The notes under the pieces are model-generated. The model was not told the DNA's origin. It did no database searches and worked only from the letters and a program-made list of their open reading frames with translations. A stretch of DNA of 64,000 nt from the NCBI RefSeq assembly GCF_000785555.1, contig NZ_CP009129.1, positions 1,736,001-1,800,000 of the forward strand, in the 5' to 3' direction. The stretch's first letter is position 1. Every line of letters starts with the position of its first letter. Source of the stretch: Planococcus sp. PAMC 21323 (GTDB lineage: Bacteria > Bacillota > Bacilli > Bacillales_A > Planococcaceae). Below are positions 23,133 through 33,395 of the stretch, piece after piece. The position numbers and the translations under genes were made by a program.

Positions 23133-26100
23133 CTACACCCTTCCGTTCATCAAATTTGAATATAACTCTTTCCATTGTGCTAATTTCTCAGATTGTTGCA
23201 GCAATGTCCGCTCCGAATCAATCTGATCTACAGCTTGCCGTAGAATATGTTGACGTAATCCTTCTGCTTCTTGTTCAATCCAAAATGTTGCCCAATTACT
23301 CAATTCTTTTTTCTCATGTTCTAAATAACGTAGTGCGTCAGGCTCCATCAGCTCTTGCAATGCGTCACGCATTTTTTCTTTTTCATTTTTCTCAAAAAAG
23401 CTCTTATTGTTTTTATAATACGATTTAACTGACGAATAATCGGCATTTACAAACGGTTTTGAAATTTCGACAGTCCCTGCTTCTTGTACTTCATAAGGAG
23501 TAAACGAGAAATCCGAGTTCTGCTCTTTTAATTTGCTTGTGTCTTCTTTAAAGCGCGAGTCTAATTTCTTTTCAATAAATTGAGCAAGTCGGAAATTTGT
23601 AACACGCAATTCTTGTTGGAAATCAAACCCTGTCATTTCATTTAAATCGTGCAATGCCGTATCCAAAGCTTGTTGGGCTGATTTGTTAGAAAAAACTGAA
23701 GGGTTAAAGGCTTCTTTAAAAAAGTCATTAAACCGATAAAAGACGCGCTGGTTAACGTAATACAGTAATTCATCCAATTCTTGAAGAGCTTCGCGCTCTA
23801 ATAGTTTGGCAATCGATGCGCCAAAAAGTTTACGCAATTGCTGTTCTAGTAGTTTTAGCTCGTCTAGTCGTTCGTCTTTGCGTAACAAGTTCTTTTCTGT
23901 GTGTTCAATTAAGCTACTGAAACGGTCGACTGCTTTTTGCTCTTCTTCTGCCAGCGATTGAACAGCCATTCCTTTTAGCTCTTCTTTCAAGAAATGTTGG
24001 AAGGCTTCTTCGAATTGTGGCATGCCCGAATGCTCTGGGTCACGAAGCGCTAGAAGACTTGACACCCCGAACAAACGTGGAAAACGAATGCCAAAACGTT
24101 GCAGTTCATCTTTTACATAGGTAACGACTGAATTCTTCTCTTCTTCGTCATTAGCAAGGTCGATGGCATTCACGACAAAGAACATTTTATCCATTTCAAA
24201 TGCGTCTTTCACTCGGCCAAGCTGAATCAAAAATTCTCGGTCAGCACGTGCAAAAGCATGGTTGTAGTATGTGATAAATAGAATTGCATCCGCGTTCCGA
24301 ATATACTCAAAAGCAACATTCGTATGTCTCGCATTAATTGAATCCGCTCCTGGAGTATCCACAAGCGTAACGCCATTACGTGTTAGTTCGCAATCGTAAT
24401 AAAAATCGATTTCATCAACAAAACAACTTTTTTCTTCTTTCGCCACATATAAACCAAATTCTTCACGATTAGTTCGGATGGTTTCACCTAAACGGTCTTT
24501 GAAATTTGGATATCCTTTGTTAAAGGCAGTGATAAATGATTTATGAACTTGCTGCTCTGTTGGCGTATCTTCTGGTAGTTTTGACGATTTGTCAAAAGCA
24601 TCTTCTAATGAAGTGACTTGCACGCCTAAAGCTTGGAAAGAGTTTTGAACGTCTTCTGTCATTTGTGTGCGCGTTTTTAAGCGAACGTCTGCTGTTTCAT
24701 GTGGATGCTGCTCGCTAATTGGACGAATTCGGTTAATTGTGGCAGTTGTCGGATTTGGTGATACAGGTAATACCGTTTCCCCCATCAATGCATTCGAAAA
24801 TGACGATTTCCCCGCACTAAATGCTCCAAACAACGCAATCGTGAATTCTTGCCCTTCTAAACGACCTGCTTTGCGTTTTAAATAAGCCGCCGTTTCCGCA
24901 AATCCTTTGATCGGAGTAATAACGTCTGCAGTGCGATTGGCTCGCTCGAGTACAGCTACTTCATCAAATGATGCCACTTCCATAGAGTGAGTTTGTTGTT
25001 CTTGCTTTTCATGTAGTTGGTCATCTTTTTCAAGCATTGCAGGATCAAATTCAGTCATTTCCTCGATAGAAACTTCAAATTCATTTAACCACTGCTCGAC
25101 TTTTTCCTCCGCTGCTGTTTTTTGTTTTGGCAACATCGCAGTATAGGATTTTTTCACTTTATCGATTTTACTTTCCATTTCCTCTAACGTTTGAATGGCC
25201 AGCATTTTTTGTGACAAAGCTTGTGCTTTCATATCTATTTCTGTATTTGCGTCATCCGTTAAACCTTCAAACTTTTCTTCTTGTTGTTTTTTCCAACTAT
25301 CTGTTTCACGGATGAACCAGCGCTGAACCCCTGTTGAGATGCTAGTAGCAAAATTTAACACGGCATCTCCAGTCACGGATGCACCTGTTGGTATCTGCTC
25401 TTCGACTACAGAAAACGGCACGTTGAAAGTCATATCGTCAATAGATAACGATTCATCGTCCGTTAATATTCCTGCATCTTTTAACGACGATTTCATCAAT
25501 TTTTTTAAGTGATTGGTAATTTGAGAAGATACTGTCGTCTGCAGACGTTCGTCCACTTCTTGTTGTCGTCTTTGTCGTTCTTCTTCTGTCTTTTTACCGC
25601 TAAATAGCAAACCAACTTTAAAATTCGGCTGAACCGATTCTAAATAGCTTGTTAAGGCATTACGTAATTCATAAGGCATAATATTCGAGTTTTCAAGTAG
25701 CTCTTTACGACTTTTCTCAAACTTTGTTTGCCAGTTTTCAAAGTCCTGTACTGACATTCTGCGTGATACTAGCGCATTCTCTTTTTTTAAATCCTCGCGC
25801 ATTTCCCATTCTTCTGGTTCCAAAACATTTGAAAATGCTTGTAAACATTCTTGTTTTTCATCTTCTAAAAACTTGATATGCTCGTCTCTTAACTGACTCA
25901 AGGCTGACTCAGAAGCTGACCCCATATGACCTTTCCAGTCTTTCATCGTTGAGGAAACAAGGTCTTTTACTTGGTCAAAATCATTACCGGGAAATTCAAA
26001 ATCTTTTAACGATGTAAAGAAAATGCCTTTTGGTACGACTCCCCATGCTGCGAACGAATCGTGAACTGATTGTTGAAAATCCTCAAAGCTCATTTCACTA

Positions 26101-26714
26101 GTTTGGTGCTTATCAATTTGGTTAACGATTAAATACAGCTCGGTGTATTTTTGTAATTCTTTTGTGAAATTAAAATTCAGTTCAGACTGAACATGGTTAT
26201 AATCCATGACATAAAACACCATATCGGCTACATGCAAAGCTGACTCTGTCGACATGCGATGCGCATCATCTGTAGAATCGACTCCCGGTGTATCCATGAC
26301 CGTTATGCCTTTTGGCAAAACCGATCCTTGGTGTCCAATATCAATTTGCGTCACATCACCATTTTTACAAAATTCTTTAACCGCGTTAAAATCGTAATTC
26401 TCAGGAAAGTAAACCGGTTTTTCATTGCGCATATTAACGATAGCAAAATCGTTATCGGCTTTTTGGACATTTACGATATTCGCACTCGTTGGAATCGGAC
26501 TCGATGGCAATAAGGTCTCACCCGTCAAGGCGTTGATCATAGAGGACTTACCGGAAGAAAAATGTCCGGCAAAACCAATAATAAAATTATTTTTCAAGAT
26601 TTTTTTAGCAAATAAATGAGCTTTCGCTTCACGCTCTACATCCTCATTATCTTTAAAGATCTTGTAGAGATGTGCCGTTTCAAGTAATTCTTTTTTATGA
26701 TCAACAACTGTCAT
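23133..26714 (-). CDS. dynA: Double dynamin-like GTPase DynA
   Basis: A 1193-residue protein with two complete dynamin modules. The first P-loop is GHFSSGKSS at residues 50-58, with DTPGVDSTD (G3) and NQID (G4). The second P-loop, GAFSAGKSS, is at about residues 629-637, with DTPGADSINARHT and NAIDLA. Long helical stalks follow each. B. subtilis DynA (YpbR) is a membrane-bound fusion dynamin that fuses membranes and protects against pore-forming agents and phage. The length and layout match. It is the first gene of a unit with the rhodanese gene. Confidence 0.95.
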   Translation of the reverse strand: MTVVDHKKELLETAHLYKIFKDNEDVEREAKAHLFAKKILKNNFIIGFAGHFSSGKSSMINALTGETLLPSSPIPTSANIVNVQKADNDFAIVNMRNEKPVYFPENYDFNAVKEFCKNGDVTQIDIGHQGSVLPKGITVMDTPGVDSTDDAHRMSTESALHVADMVFYVMDYNHVQSELNFNFTKELQKYTELYLIVNQIDKHQTSEMSFEDFQQSVHDSFAAWGVVPKGIFFTSLKDFEFPGNDFDQVKDLVSSTMKDWKGHMGSASESALSQLRDEHIKFLEDEKQECLQAFSNVLEPEEWEMREDLKKENALVSRRMSVQDFENWQTKFEKSRKELLENSNIMPYELRNALTSYLESVQPNFKVGLLFSGKKTEEERQRRQQEVDERLQTTVSSQITNHLKKLMKSSLKDAGILTDDESLSIDDMTFNVPFSVVEEQIPTGASVTGDAVLNFATSISTGVQRWFIRETDSWKKQQEEKFEGLTDDANTEIDMKAQALSQKMLAIQTLEEMESKIDKVKKSYTAMLPKQKTAAEEKVEQWLNEFEVSIEEMTEFDPAMLEKDDQLHEKQEQQTHSMEVASFDEVAVLERANRTADVITPIKGFAETAAYLKRKAGRLEGQEFTIALFGAFSAGKSSFSNALMGETVLPVSPNPTTATINRIRPISEQHPHETADVRLKTRTQMTEDVQNSFQALGVQVTSLEDAFDKSSKLPEDTPTEQQVHKSFITAFNKGYPNFKDRLGETIRTNREEFGLYVAKEEKSCFVDEIDFYYDCELTRNGVTLVDTPGADSINARHTNVAFEYIRNADAILFITYYNHAFARADREFLIQLGRVKDAFEMDKMFFVVNAIDLANDEEEKNSVVTYVKDELQRFGIRFPRLFGVSSLLALRDPEHSGMPQFEEAFQHFLKEELKGMAVQSLAEEEQKAVDRFSSLIEHTEKNLLRKDERLDELKLLEQQLRKLFGASIAKLLEREALQELDELLYYVNQRVFYRFNDFFKEAFNPSVFSNKSAQQALDTALHDLNEMTGFDFQQELRVTNFRLAQFIEKKLDSRFKEDTSKLKEQNSDFSFTPYEVQEAGTVEISKPFVNADYSSVKSYYKNNKSFFEKNEKEKMRDALQELMEPDALRYLEHEKKELSNWATFWIEQEAEGLRQHILRQAVDQIDSERTLLQQSEKLAQWKELYSNLMNGRV

Positions 26715-26772
26715 TTAGAAATCTCCTTCTCCGCTTACTGCTCTCTATCATATCATTTTTATAGGGCAACGA

Positions 26773-26810
26773 AAAACATCCTCCTCAAATTTGAGAAGGA
26801 TGTTGTTTTT
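26773..26810 (-). terminator. Intrinsic terminator of the SDR gene
   Basis: An imperfect stem from AAAAACATCCT to AGGATGTT around CTCAAATTTGAG, with T residues on the minus-strand exit, just after the stop of the gene at 26812. Confidence 0.85.
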
Positions 26811-26811
26811 C

Positions 26812-27570
26812 TCACGAAAACCCATGAATCGACATGCCACCGTCGACGAAAAGTGTTTGTCCGGTAATATAACTTGCTGCATCTGAAGCTAAAAATACGA
26901 CAGGTGAAGCTACTTCTGGTAATTCTCCGACACGCTTCATCGGAGTAACCGCGATTATCGACTCTAAATATTCAGGGTCACTTAAAATCTTTTCTGTTAA
27001 TGGTGTTTTAAAATACCAAGGTCCGATTGCATTCACGCGAATGTTTTTCGGTCCCCATTCCATTGCCATGACCTTGGTCATTTGAATAATGGCCGCTTTA
27101 GACGCCGCGTAAATAACACCTGTCTTTAATGCGCGATCGCCTCCAACCGAGCTAATGTTAATAATAGAACTACCGCTAGCCATTTTTTTCACAGCTTCTT
27201 GTGAAAACATAAAAACACTTTGTGCATTTGTATCCATGATTTGATGCCATTCAGCATCATTAGCATCTGTTAATGATGACCGAATATTCATCCCTGCGTT
27301 GTTCACTAAAATATCAAGCGCACCAAAATGTTCCACTGTTTTATCGATTGCTGCTTGAATGTCACTACGTTTTGTAATGTCTGCTGTTATGTATGTAGTC
27401 TGGTTATTATTTATGTCTTGCTGTGTTTGCTGCAAGTCTGATTCAGTCCTTGCTACTAACATAACGTTTGCTCCCGCTTCAGCAAGTGCTATGGCAATCG
27501 CTTTGCCAATTCCCCTGCCGGCACCTGTAACAATTGCCGTCTTACCTTCTAAACTAAATGACTTCAACAT
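26812..27570 (-). CDS. Short-chain dehydrogenase, gluconate 5-dehydrogenase-like
   Basis: A 252-residue classical SDR. The cofactor motif TGAGRGIG is at about residues 15-22, NNAGMN at about 89-94, the catalytic serine in NISSVGG and the YAASK tyrosine-lysine pair further on. The C-terminal [14 protein letters not shown] is typical of sugar or acyl SDRs. Likely roles are gluconate 5-dehydrogenase or a related sugar-acid enzyme. In B. subtilis the kduD sugar-acid gene lies near ypwA, and a ypwA homologue is the next gene here. Confidence 0.82.
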   Translation of the reverse strand: MLKSFSLEGKTAIVTGAGRGIGKAIAIALAEAGANVMLVARTESDLQQTQQDINNNQTTYITADITKRSDIQAAIDKTVEHFGALDILVNNAGMNIRSSLTDANDAEWHQIMDTNAQSVFMFSQEAVKKMASGSSIINISSVGGDRALKTGVIYAASKAAIIQMTKVMAMEWGPKNIRVNAIGPWYFKTPLTEKILSDPEYLESIIAVTPMKRVGELPEVASPVVFLASDAASYITGQTLFVDGGMSIHGFS

Positions 27571-27636
27571 GTAGTATCGCCTCCACTGTCATTATAATCA
27601 CAACATTCACTATTTGTCCTGTTTTATAAACTATAA

Positions 27637-27669
27637 AAAAAACCGCCGTAACTACCACGGCGGTTTTTG
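27637..27669 (-). terminator. Intrinsic terminator of the carboxypeptidase gene
   Basis: AACCGCCGT (27641-27649) pairs with ACGGCGGTT (27657-27665), with a T run on the minus-strand exit. It also has a T run on the plus strand. Confidence 0.9.
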
Positions 27670-27670
27670 C

Positions 27671-29173
27671 TTACTGTTTTAGTTGGTAAATCTTTGTATA
27701 TTTTTCTTCTAAATAGCTTGCTAAATAATCTGGGTTTAAGCCTTCGCCCGTAACATCCTGTAAAATATCTAAAGGCTTTTTAAATGCACCATATTGATGA
27801 ATATTTTCTGTTAACCATTCACGAATCGGTGCAACGTTGCGCTCTGCCAATAATTCATCGTAATTCGGTAATTCTTTTAACATCGCGTTTTTGAACTGCG
27901 CTGCATACATGTAACCGAGTGCGTAAGATGGGAAATAACCAAAGCTTGCGCCTGCCCAGTGAACGTCTTGTAAGACACCTTCTGCATCGTTTGACGGGCG
28001 TACACCTAAATACTCTTGGTATTTATCGTTCCACAATTGTGGTAAATCACTAACTTTCAGGTCTCCATTAAATAAACCCTTTTCAAGTTCGTAACGCACC
28101 ATAATATGCAACGCATACGACAACTCGTCTGCTTCGATGCGAATTAAGGATGGTTTCGATTCGTTAATTGCACGTAAGTAATCCACTAATTCAACAGAAG
28201 CAAATTGATCGGGCGCATAGTCTTTCAATAACTCAAAGTTTTTCTGCCAGAAATGTTCATTGCGTCCGATGAAATTTTCACAAAACAACGATTGTGATTC
28301 ATGAATGCCCATCGATGCACCTGTTTCTATCGGCAAACCCGCTAAGTCTTCTCCGAGGTTTTGCTCGTACATTGCATGTCCGCCTTCGTGAATTGTGCCA
28401 AATACCGCTGTTCGGAAATCATTTTCATCATACTTAGTTGTTACACGGATGTCTTGACGGTTAATGGATATCATAAACGGATGAACTGTCTCGTCTAGTC
28501 TACCCGCTTCAAAGTTATAGCCAAGTTGGTCTAACATTTCGCGGCTAAAATCTTGCTGCGCTTGTTTTGGAAAATGGTCGTATAAAAATGCCGTCTCTGG
28601 TTTGTTTGGTGACTCTGCGATTTTTTGTACCAATGGCACAATTCGTTCGCGCAGCTTGCCAAAAACTTCATCCAAAATTTCAGTAGTCATGCCAGGTTCG
28701 TATTGATCGAGCAGTGTATTGTAGATACTGCCGTTTTTCTCACCCCAATAGCTGACCATTTTTTTCGTAGTGTCAACTAAATCCTCTAAGTAAGGAAGGA
28801 ATAATGAAAAATCGGATTTCGCCTTGGCCGTTTCCCATATAGATTCAGCTTTAGATTTTAGTATAACAAATTCCTTGTATTCTTCAGCAGGAATTTTCTT
28901 GCTCAAATCATAGTTTTTTCGCGCTTCTTCCACTGATCGACGAATAATTGGATTTTCTAATTGCTCTACTTCTAAAGAAGTAAGCAATTCGCCAAATTCA
29001 TCTGACGTCGATAAACGAAAAACTTCTGCAGATAATGTACCGATTGTTTCTGAGCGAAGTTCTACGCCTTTTTTGGGTGCTCCTGTACGTAAATCCCAAA
29101 ATAATAAGGCAATTGCCTCTTCGTACCCCTTAACTTTATTAAAGTGTTCTCTAAAACGTTTTTCAAGTGACAA
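27671..29173 (-). CDS. ypwA: M32 family metallocarboxypeptidase (YpwA)
   Basis: A 500-residue thermostable-carboxypeptidase-Taq type enzyme. The metal site HEGGH is at about residues 261-265 in TIHEGGHAMYEQN, with the family-typical ESQSLFCENFIGR glutamate further on and IRIEADELSYALH. It removes C-terminal residues from peptides in the cytoplasm. The length is the family norm. It has its own terminator and is probably a single-gene unit. Confidence 0.94.
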   Translation of the reverse strand: MSLEKRFREHFNKVKGYEEAIALLFWDLRTGAPKKGVELRSETIGTLSAEVFRLSTSDEFGELLTSLEVEQLENPIIRRSVEEARKNYDLSKKIPAEEYKEFVILKSKAESIWETAKAKSDFSLFLPYLEDLVDTTKKMVSYWGEKNGSIYNTLLDQYEPGMTTEILDEVFGKLRERIVPLVQKIAESPNKPETAFLYDHFPKQAQQDFSREMLDQLGYNFEAGRLDETVHPFMISINRQDIRVTTKYDENDFRTAVFGTIHEGGHAMYEQNLGEDLAGLPIETGASMGIHESQSLFCENFIGRNEHFWQKNFELLKDYAPDQFASVELVDYLRAINESKPSLIRIEADELSYALHIMVRYELEKGLFNGDLKVSDLPQLWNDKYQEYLGVRPSNDAEGVLQDVHWAGASFGYFPSYALGYMYAAQFKNAMLKELPNYDELLAERNVAPIREWLTENIHQYGAFKKPLDILQDVTGEGLNPDYLASYLEEKYTKIYQLKQ

Positions 29174-29226
29174 CTAAATCCCCCCAATACTTGTTGAAAA
29201 TATTGTATCACAGCTAAGCTTAAGCT

Positions 29227-31134
29227 TTAAAAGCTTTTAGCAGGCACCGGTAAAATAGTTTCCCATAGATGCTCAACACGTAGCTCTTCTTCGTTTACCA
29301 ATAAATGAATTTCTCCATGATCTTTTGAAGTACGAATCAAGCGACCAATTCCTTGTTGTATGCGGAGCTGCATGAAAGGCAAGTCAATTTCTTCTAATGG
29401 ATTGTTGCTGAATTTACGTTTCGCATCAAAAACAGGATCTTTAGGTGGGAATGGCAAATCAACGATAATTACTTTCGTTAATGCTTCACCCGGTAAATCC
29501 AACCCTTCCCACAAGTGATATGAGCAGAGAATTTGGAATTTCCCTTGCTGGAATTCTTTAACGACTGTCGATAATTCGCGGTCCCCTTCAAATTCAATCG
29601 CGTATTGGTGGTCTAACGGAAGTGATTTTTTGAAATTGTCCATATCTACTTTTGAAGTAAACAATACGAGCGTCTGATCTCCCGTACTAAATAAATCGTA
29701 GACGCGTTCAAATTTCTGATCTTGTTCTAAAGGATGCTTAAAGATTTTCATTACATCTTCGTATTCAAACGGCGATGGCACAGAAAACGACTGGAATTTG
29801 TCAATTCCAAGGCTATCTGATAAGTATGTGAAATCTTTTTGAATGGATAAAGTAGCAGAAGAAAAAGTGATTGGAATTTTGCCATCAAATAATTTTTCGT
29901 CTAATATATCCGTAACTAGGCGCGGCATAATAACTAGCGTCTCAATTTCGTCTTTAATTTCTAACCACGTTACCGCGTCGCCTTCTTCTACAAATAAACG
30001 CATCGAAAATGTGTATTGTTCGAAATACTCTTCGGCCAATCTCAATTCGTATTCAGGAATCGTAAAAAGTTCGCCTTCAAAAACAAACTCCTCCATCATC
30101 AAATCAATGTGACGCACTAGCAAATTTCCGACTTTAATCAACTCTGGATCTTTTGTGATGGCTTTACGATCTTCATCACTTTTGACTGTGTGGATACGAA
30201 GCAAGCGGAAAAATTCATTGTGTAGATCGATTGTTTGCTCGATCATATTCAATGTTTTTTCACGCATGCCATCTGAAAGAATGCTTTCTGTCACATCTTG
30301 CAATGTGCTTTCTTGCACTTCGTATGTCAACGCACGTTGTGCAGCAAACTCGAGTAAATGACCTTCATCTAAAACAATTTGAGAGAATTCAGGAAGCAGT
30401 GGCGTTTGCCCTTCTCGTTTACGTGTTTCTTTTGTCCATATATGTTCCATAAGGAAATCATGTGAACAAATAACCAAATCAGTCGCTTGACGGTAATGAT
30501 TACGGTGAATAGTTTGTCCACATTTGTTTCTCAATTCACAAGCATTACAGTTTTGAATCGGATGATAATTAACTTGTTGCCATTCTTCATCTGTAACTTC
30601 CGGATAGCTTGAACGTTCTCCGTAAGGGTACGTATTTTGCATGGAAAACGTTTTGTTGACAAATTCCGGCAAACTATCTTCTATATCAAATACAAAATCA
30701 TCATCAATGCGTTTTTTTGCTCCCTCTAAGCGCTGAAGGCATAAATATTGATCACGTGATTTCGCCAGTCGAACATCTAAATTCAAATCAAATAAATCAT
30801 TTAACCGATCAACGTCGCCGCCCTTTTTGACCAATTGCTCGATCAAAGTTTCATCTGCACATGAAATTAAAGCCGGTTTTCCTGTATAACGAGCATATGC
30901 AATTGCTGGTAACAAATAGGCCATTGTTTTTCCAGTTCCAACTCCTGCTTCAGCAAACAAAACCGATTTTTCTTTTAACGCCTGTTCAATTTGAAAAGAC
31001 ATAAAAATTTGTTCATCGCGAAGATCATAGCCTTTTTCAGGAAGTTCGTCGTAAAATACATCACCAATCCAGTCATTGAGTGATTCAAAGAAAGTTTTGT
31101 CTTTTGATAAAGCGAATGGTAGTGGTTGTCTCAT
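29227..31134 (-). CDS. ypvA: DinG-family ATP-dependent helicase YpvA
   Basis: A 635-residue superfamily-2 helicase of the XPD/DinG type. The P-loop is EAGVGTGKT ending at residue 70. Cysteines in DQYLCLQRL and CNACELRNKC supply four ligands for an iron-sulfur cluster, as in DinG and XPD. The DEGH box and the final QGIGRLIRT arginine motif are present. It lacks the exonuclease domain found in the second DinG of this window. It probably unwinds DNA during repair. Start ATG at 31134. Confidence 0.92.
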   Translation of the reverse strand: MRQPLPFALSKDKTFFESLNDWIGDVFYDELPEKGYDLRDEQIFMSFQIEQALKEKSVLFAEAGVGTGKTMAYLLPAIAYARYTGKPALISCADETLIEQLVKKGGDVDRLNDLFDLNLDVRLAKSRDQYLCLQRLEGAKKRIDDDFVFDIEDSLPEFVNKTFSMQNTYPYGERSSYPEVTDEEWQQVNYHPIQNCNACELRNKCGQTIHRNHYRQATDLVICSHDFLMEHIWTKETRKREGQTPLLPEFSQIVLDEGHLLEFAAQRALTYEVQESTLQDVTESILSDGMREKTLNMIEQTIDLHNEFFRLLRIHTVKSDEDRKAITKDPELIKVGNLLVRHIDLMMEEFVFEGELFTIPEYELRLAEEYFEQYTFSMRLFVEEGDAVTWLEIKDEIETLVIMPRLVTDILDEKLFDGKIPITFSSATLSIQKDFTYLSDSLGIDKFQSFSVPSPFEYEDVMKIFKHPLEQDQKFERVYDLFSTGDQTLVLFTSKVDMDNFKKSLPLDHQYAIEFEGDRELSTVVKEFQQGKFQILCSYHLWEGLDLPGEALTKVIIVDLPFPPKDPVFDAKRKFSNNPLEEIDLPFMQLRIQQGIGRLIRTSKDHGEIHLLVNEEELRVEHLWETILPVPAKSF

Positions 31135-31150
31135 ATATTCTCCTCACAGA

Positions 31151-31180
31151 GAAACGGAAGAGCCTGTGCCCTTCCGTTTC
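31151..31180 (-). terminator. Hairpin between ypsC-like and ypvA genes
   Basis: GAAACGGAAG (31151-31160) pairs with CTTCCGTTTC (31171-31180). It lies after the stop of the methyltransferase gene on the minus strand. The T run is short. Confidence 0.65.
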
Positions 31181-31187
31181 GTCTCAT

Positions 31188-32321
31188 TTATTTTTTAGAA
31201 CGTTCTCCCCAGAATTGGAAAAGATCCGTACGGATAAATCCGTTAAATAGTTTGCGTTTTTTAGTAGCTGGTTGACCGTAAAGTGTTTCAAAACGCCCCA
31301 TTGACGACAACATATAAACCGACCATGTTGGGTGTTTAGCAAATACACGCCCCATGTCACCAATCATTTCTTCGATGACTTCAATCTCCCCAATACGTTC
31401 TCCGTATGGTGGGTTACCTACAACAACGCCATTTTCTTCAGTTGCCACAAAATCCCTTACTTGACGCTGTTCAAAGCGGATCAAGTCCGCAAAGCCGGCT
31501 TCACGCGCATTTTCTTCTGCGACTGTCAACATACGGTGGTCAATGTCTGTACCTAAAATATTCAGTGGCTGATCATAATTCGCTAATTCTTCCGCTTCTT
31601 CGCGAACTTCATCCCATAGTTTTTGTCCCATCCAAGGCCATTCTTCGCTATCAAAATCACGGTTATAGCCGGGTGCTAAATTTTGACCGATCATCGCAGC
31701 TTCAATCGCGAGAGTTCCTGATCCACAGAAAGGATCTACGAACGGACGGTCTGGCGTCCATCTAGATAATTTTACAAGTGCCGCAGCAAGTGTTTCTTTT
31801 AATGGTGCTTCACCTTGGTCCAAACGATAGCCGCGTTTATGTAATCCTGCTCCGCTTGTGTCGATTGATAATTGAACTTTGTCTTTTAAAATAGAAACTT
31901 CAATTTTAAAGCGTGGTCCAGTTTCATCTAAAAATGAATTGCGTTGATAGGCTTTTTTCAAGCGTTCAACAATAGCTTTTTTTACAATAGATTGACAGTT
32001 TGGCACACTGTGTAAGGTCGATTTAACCGATTTCCCTTGAACCGGAAACTCAGCATCTACTGGAAGGAATTTTTCCCATTCGATTTCTTTTGTACGTTCA
32101 AACAATTCGTCAAAAGTATACGCATTAAATTCACCCGCGATGATTTTTACACGGTCAGCAGTACGTAGCCATAAGTTGGCTTTGGCTATATCTCTCTCGT
32201 TTCCTTCAAAAAATACTTTGCCGTTTTCTGTTTCTGTTTCATACCCTAATTCTTTTACTTCGTTAGCGACAATCGACTCAAGTCCCATTGCGGCTGTTGC
32301 GAGCAATTTAAATGTTGTCAT
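31188..32321 (-). CDS. ypsC: Ribosomal RNA guanine-N2 methyltransferase YpsC (RlmL/TrmN type)
   Basis: A 377-residue methyltransferase with a THUMP RNA-binding domain (about 45-150) and a Rossmann methyltransferase core. The SAM motif is VDPFCGSGTLAIEAAMIG and the catalytic NPPY (in VVGNPPYGERIG) is at about residue 301. Such enzymes make N2-methylguanosine in 23S rRNA; the B. subtilis homologue is YpsC. Here it lies next to rnpB and gpsB as in Bacillus. Confidence 0.92.
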   Translation of the reverse strand: MTTFKLLATAAMGLESIVANEVKELGYETETENGKVFFEGNERDIAKANLWLRTADRVKIIAGEFNAYTFDELFERTKEIEWEKFLPVDAEFPVQGKSVKSTLHSVPNCQSIVKKAIVERLKKAYQRNSFLDETGPRFKIEVSILKDKVQLSIDTSGAGLHKRGYRLDQGEAPLKETLAAALVKLSRWTPDRPFVDPFCGSGTLAIEAAMIGQNLAPGYNRDFDSEEWPWMGQKLWDEVREEAEELANYDQPLNILGTDIDHRMLTVAEENAREAGFADLIRFEQRQVRDFVATEENGVVVGNPPYGERIGEIEVIEEMIGDMGRVFAKHPTWSVYMLSSMGRFETLYGQPATKKRKLFNGFIRTDLFQFWGERSKK

Positions 32322-32409
32322 AATGACTCCCTCTCTAGTTATTTACTATTTCAGTTTTACGTTTAATCGTTAGACATTTCAAATTAAATACGCATAAAGA
32401 AATCGCTAC

Positions 32410-32441
32410 AGGCGGACGCTTTCCTGCAGGAGTCGCCGCCT
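32410..32441. repeat. GC-rich palindromic element
   Basis: AGGCGG (32410-32415) and CCGCCT (32436-32441) flank an exact 10-bp palindrome TCCTGCAGGA (32422-32431). It is far more GC-rich than the AT-rich gap around it. I recall similar intergenic elements in Bacillaceae and Planococcaceae, so it may be a dispersed repeat, which is not checked. Confidence 0.45.
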
Positions 32442-32554
32442 TTTGCTCTTTTTTTTCATGTTGAGAAATCGTTTAGCGCTATATCTAACCGTTTAAAGTT
32501 TATCCAAAAGATTAAAATATATCAGTCTAACTTATTCATTTATATCATAATATG

Positions 32555-32580
32555 AAGAAAAGCTCCCCGACAGGAGAGCC
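32555..32580 (-). terminator. Terminator of rnpB
   Basis: GGCTCTCC and GGGGAGCT (minus strand) form a stem with a 4-base loop, then TTTTCTTC. It lies about 25 bases past the RNase P RNA 3' end. Confidence 0.88.
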
Positions 32581-32604
32581 ATTGATAAGCATTTTAAGAC
32601 CATG

Positions 32605-32990
32605 TGAAATTCTATAAGCCATGTTTTGTTTCCACGTACTCAAACGGCTTGCACCTTGTACTAGTGGACAGCAATCATCTATCTGCAAGTTTGCACCTGC
32701 CTCTTCATCAGTTCATTTCCTTCAGAAAAGTGCCCCTACCATAATTTGGGTTTCTCGCTCACGGGGTTTACCTCGTTCCACCTGTATAATTTCTTATACA
32801 GCTCCGTCACTGTGGCACCTTCAGGGTATTCCGACCATATCCTAAGACTTAGGCGTTCTACCCGCCGTCAGCTATTGCTAGCTGCCTCAGCTTATTGTTT
32901 CACTGAGCGCGATCACTACGGTCATCTCAGAACCGTGCGAGCATGGACTTTCCTCTCCGGCACGACACCAGAGCGATTGCCAGAATTTCA
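32605..32990 (-). ncRNA. rnpB: RNase P RNA, type B
   Basis: The catalytic RNA of RNase P, which trims the 5' leaders of tRNA precursors. The diagnostic segments are GAGGAAAGTCCATGCTC near the 5' end, the ACAGTGACGGAG and AACGAGGTAAACCCC region in the middle, and TGCAGATAGATGATTGC near the 3' end. P1 is formed by TGAAATTCT at the 5' end and AGAATTTCA at the 3' end, and these set the ends to within a few bases. The length of about 386 nt and absence of the type-A layout fit the Firmicute type B form. It lies between ypsC and gpsB, as in B. subtilis. Confidence 0.96.
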
Positions 32991-33036
32991 AATGGCTTAT
33001 TAAGTATACGCTATTCAACGAGAGAAAACAATTGTT

Positions 33037-33330
33037 TTAGTTGTTGTCTAACTTATTGCCAAACACATGGTTTTCTAAATGTGACAACCGGCGTAAAATA
33101 TCAAAATTAGTTGTGCCAGGTGCTGGTGTAGCTTGTTTTTTCGGCGAGTTTTCTAACTCTGAACGTAATCGTTGGTTTTCATTTTGAAGTTGTTCAATTC
33201 GTTTTGTGAAAGCTTCATAATCCTGGATAACTTCATCTAGGAAATGATCTACCTCATCTTGATTGTATCCGCGCATTGCTGTTTTAAAATCTTTTTCTAG
33301 AATATCCTTAGATGTAAATTTATTGTCCAT
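33037..33330 (-). CDS. gpsB: Cell division protein GpsB
   Basis: A coiled-coil protein of about 97 residues, paralogue of DivIVA. The N-terminal domain carries [27 protein letters not shown], which binds the cytoplasmic tails of class A penicillin-binding proteins and the membrane, and a C-terminal trimer helix ([14 protein letters not shown]). It coordinates PonA (PBP1) between septum and sidewall; a ponA gene lies 5 kb away. I take the ATG at 33330, after GGAAGGACG; the open frame runs further upstream without support. Confidence 0.95.
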   Translation of the reverse strand: MDNKFTSKDILEKDFKTAMRGYNQDEVDHFLDEVIQDYEAFTKRIEQLQNENQRLRSELENSPKKQATPAPGTTNFDILRRLSHLENHVFGNKLDNN

Positions 33331-33395
33331 TTTAATCGTCCTTCCATAAAAAAAATACCTTTTATTTAGTATAGCATATGGCACATTTTTCGTGT

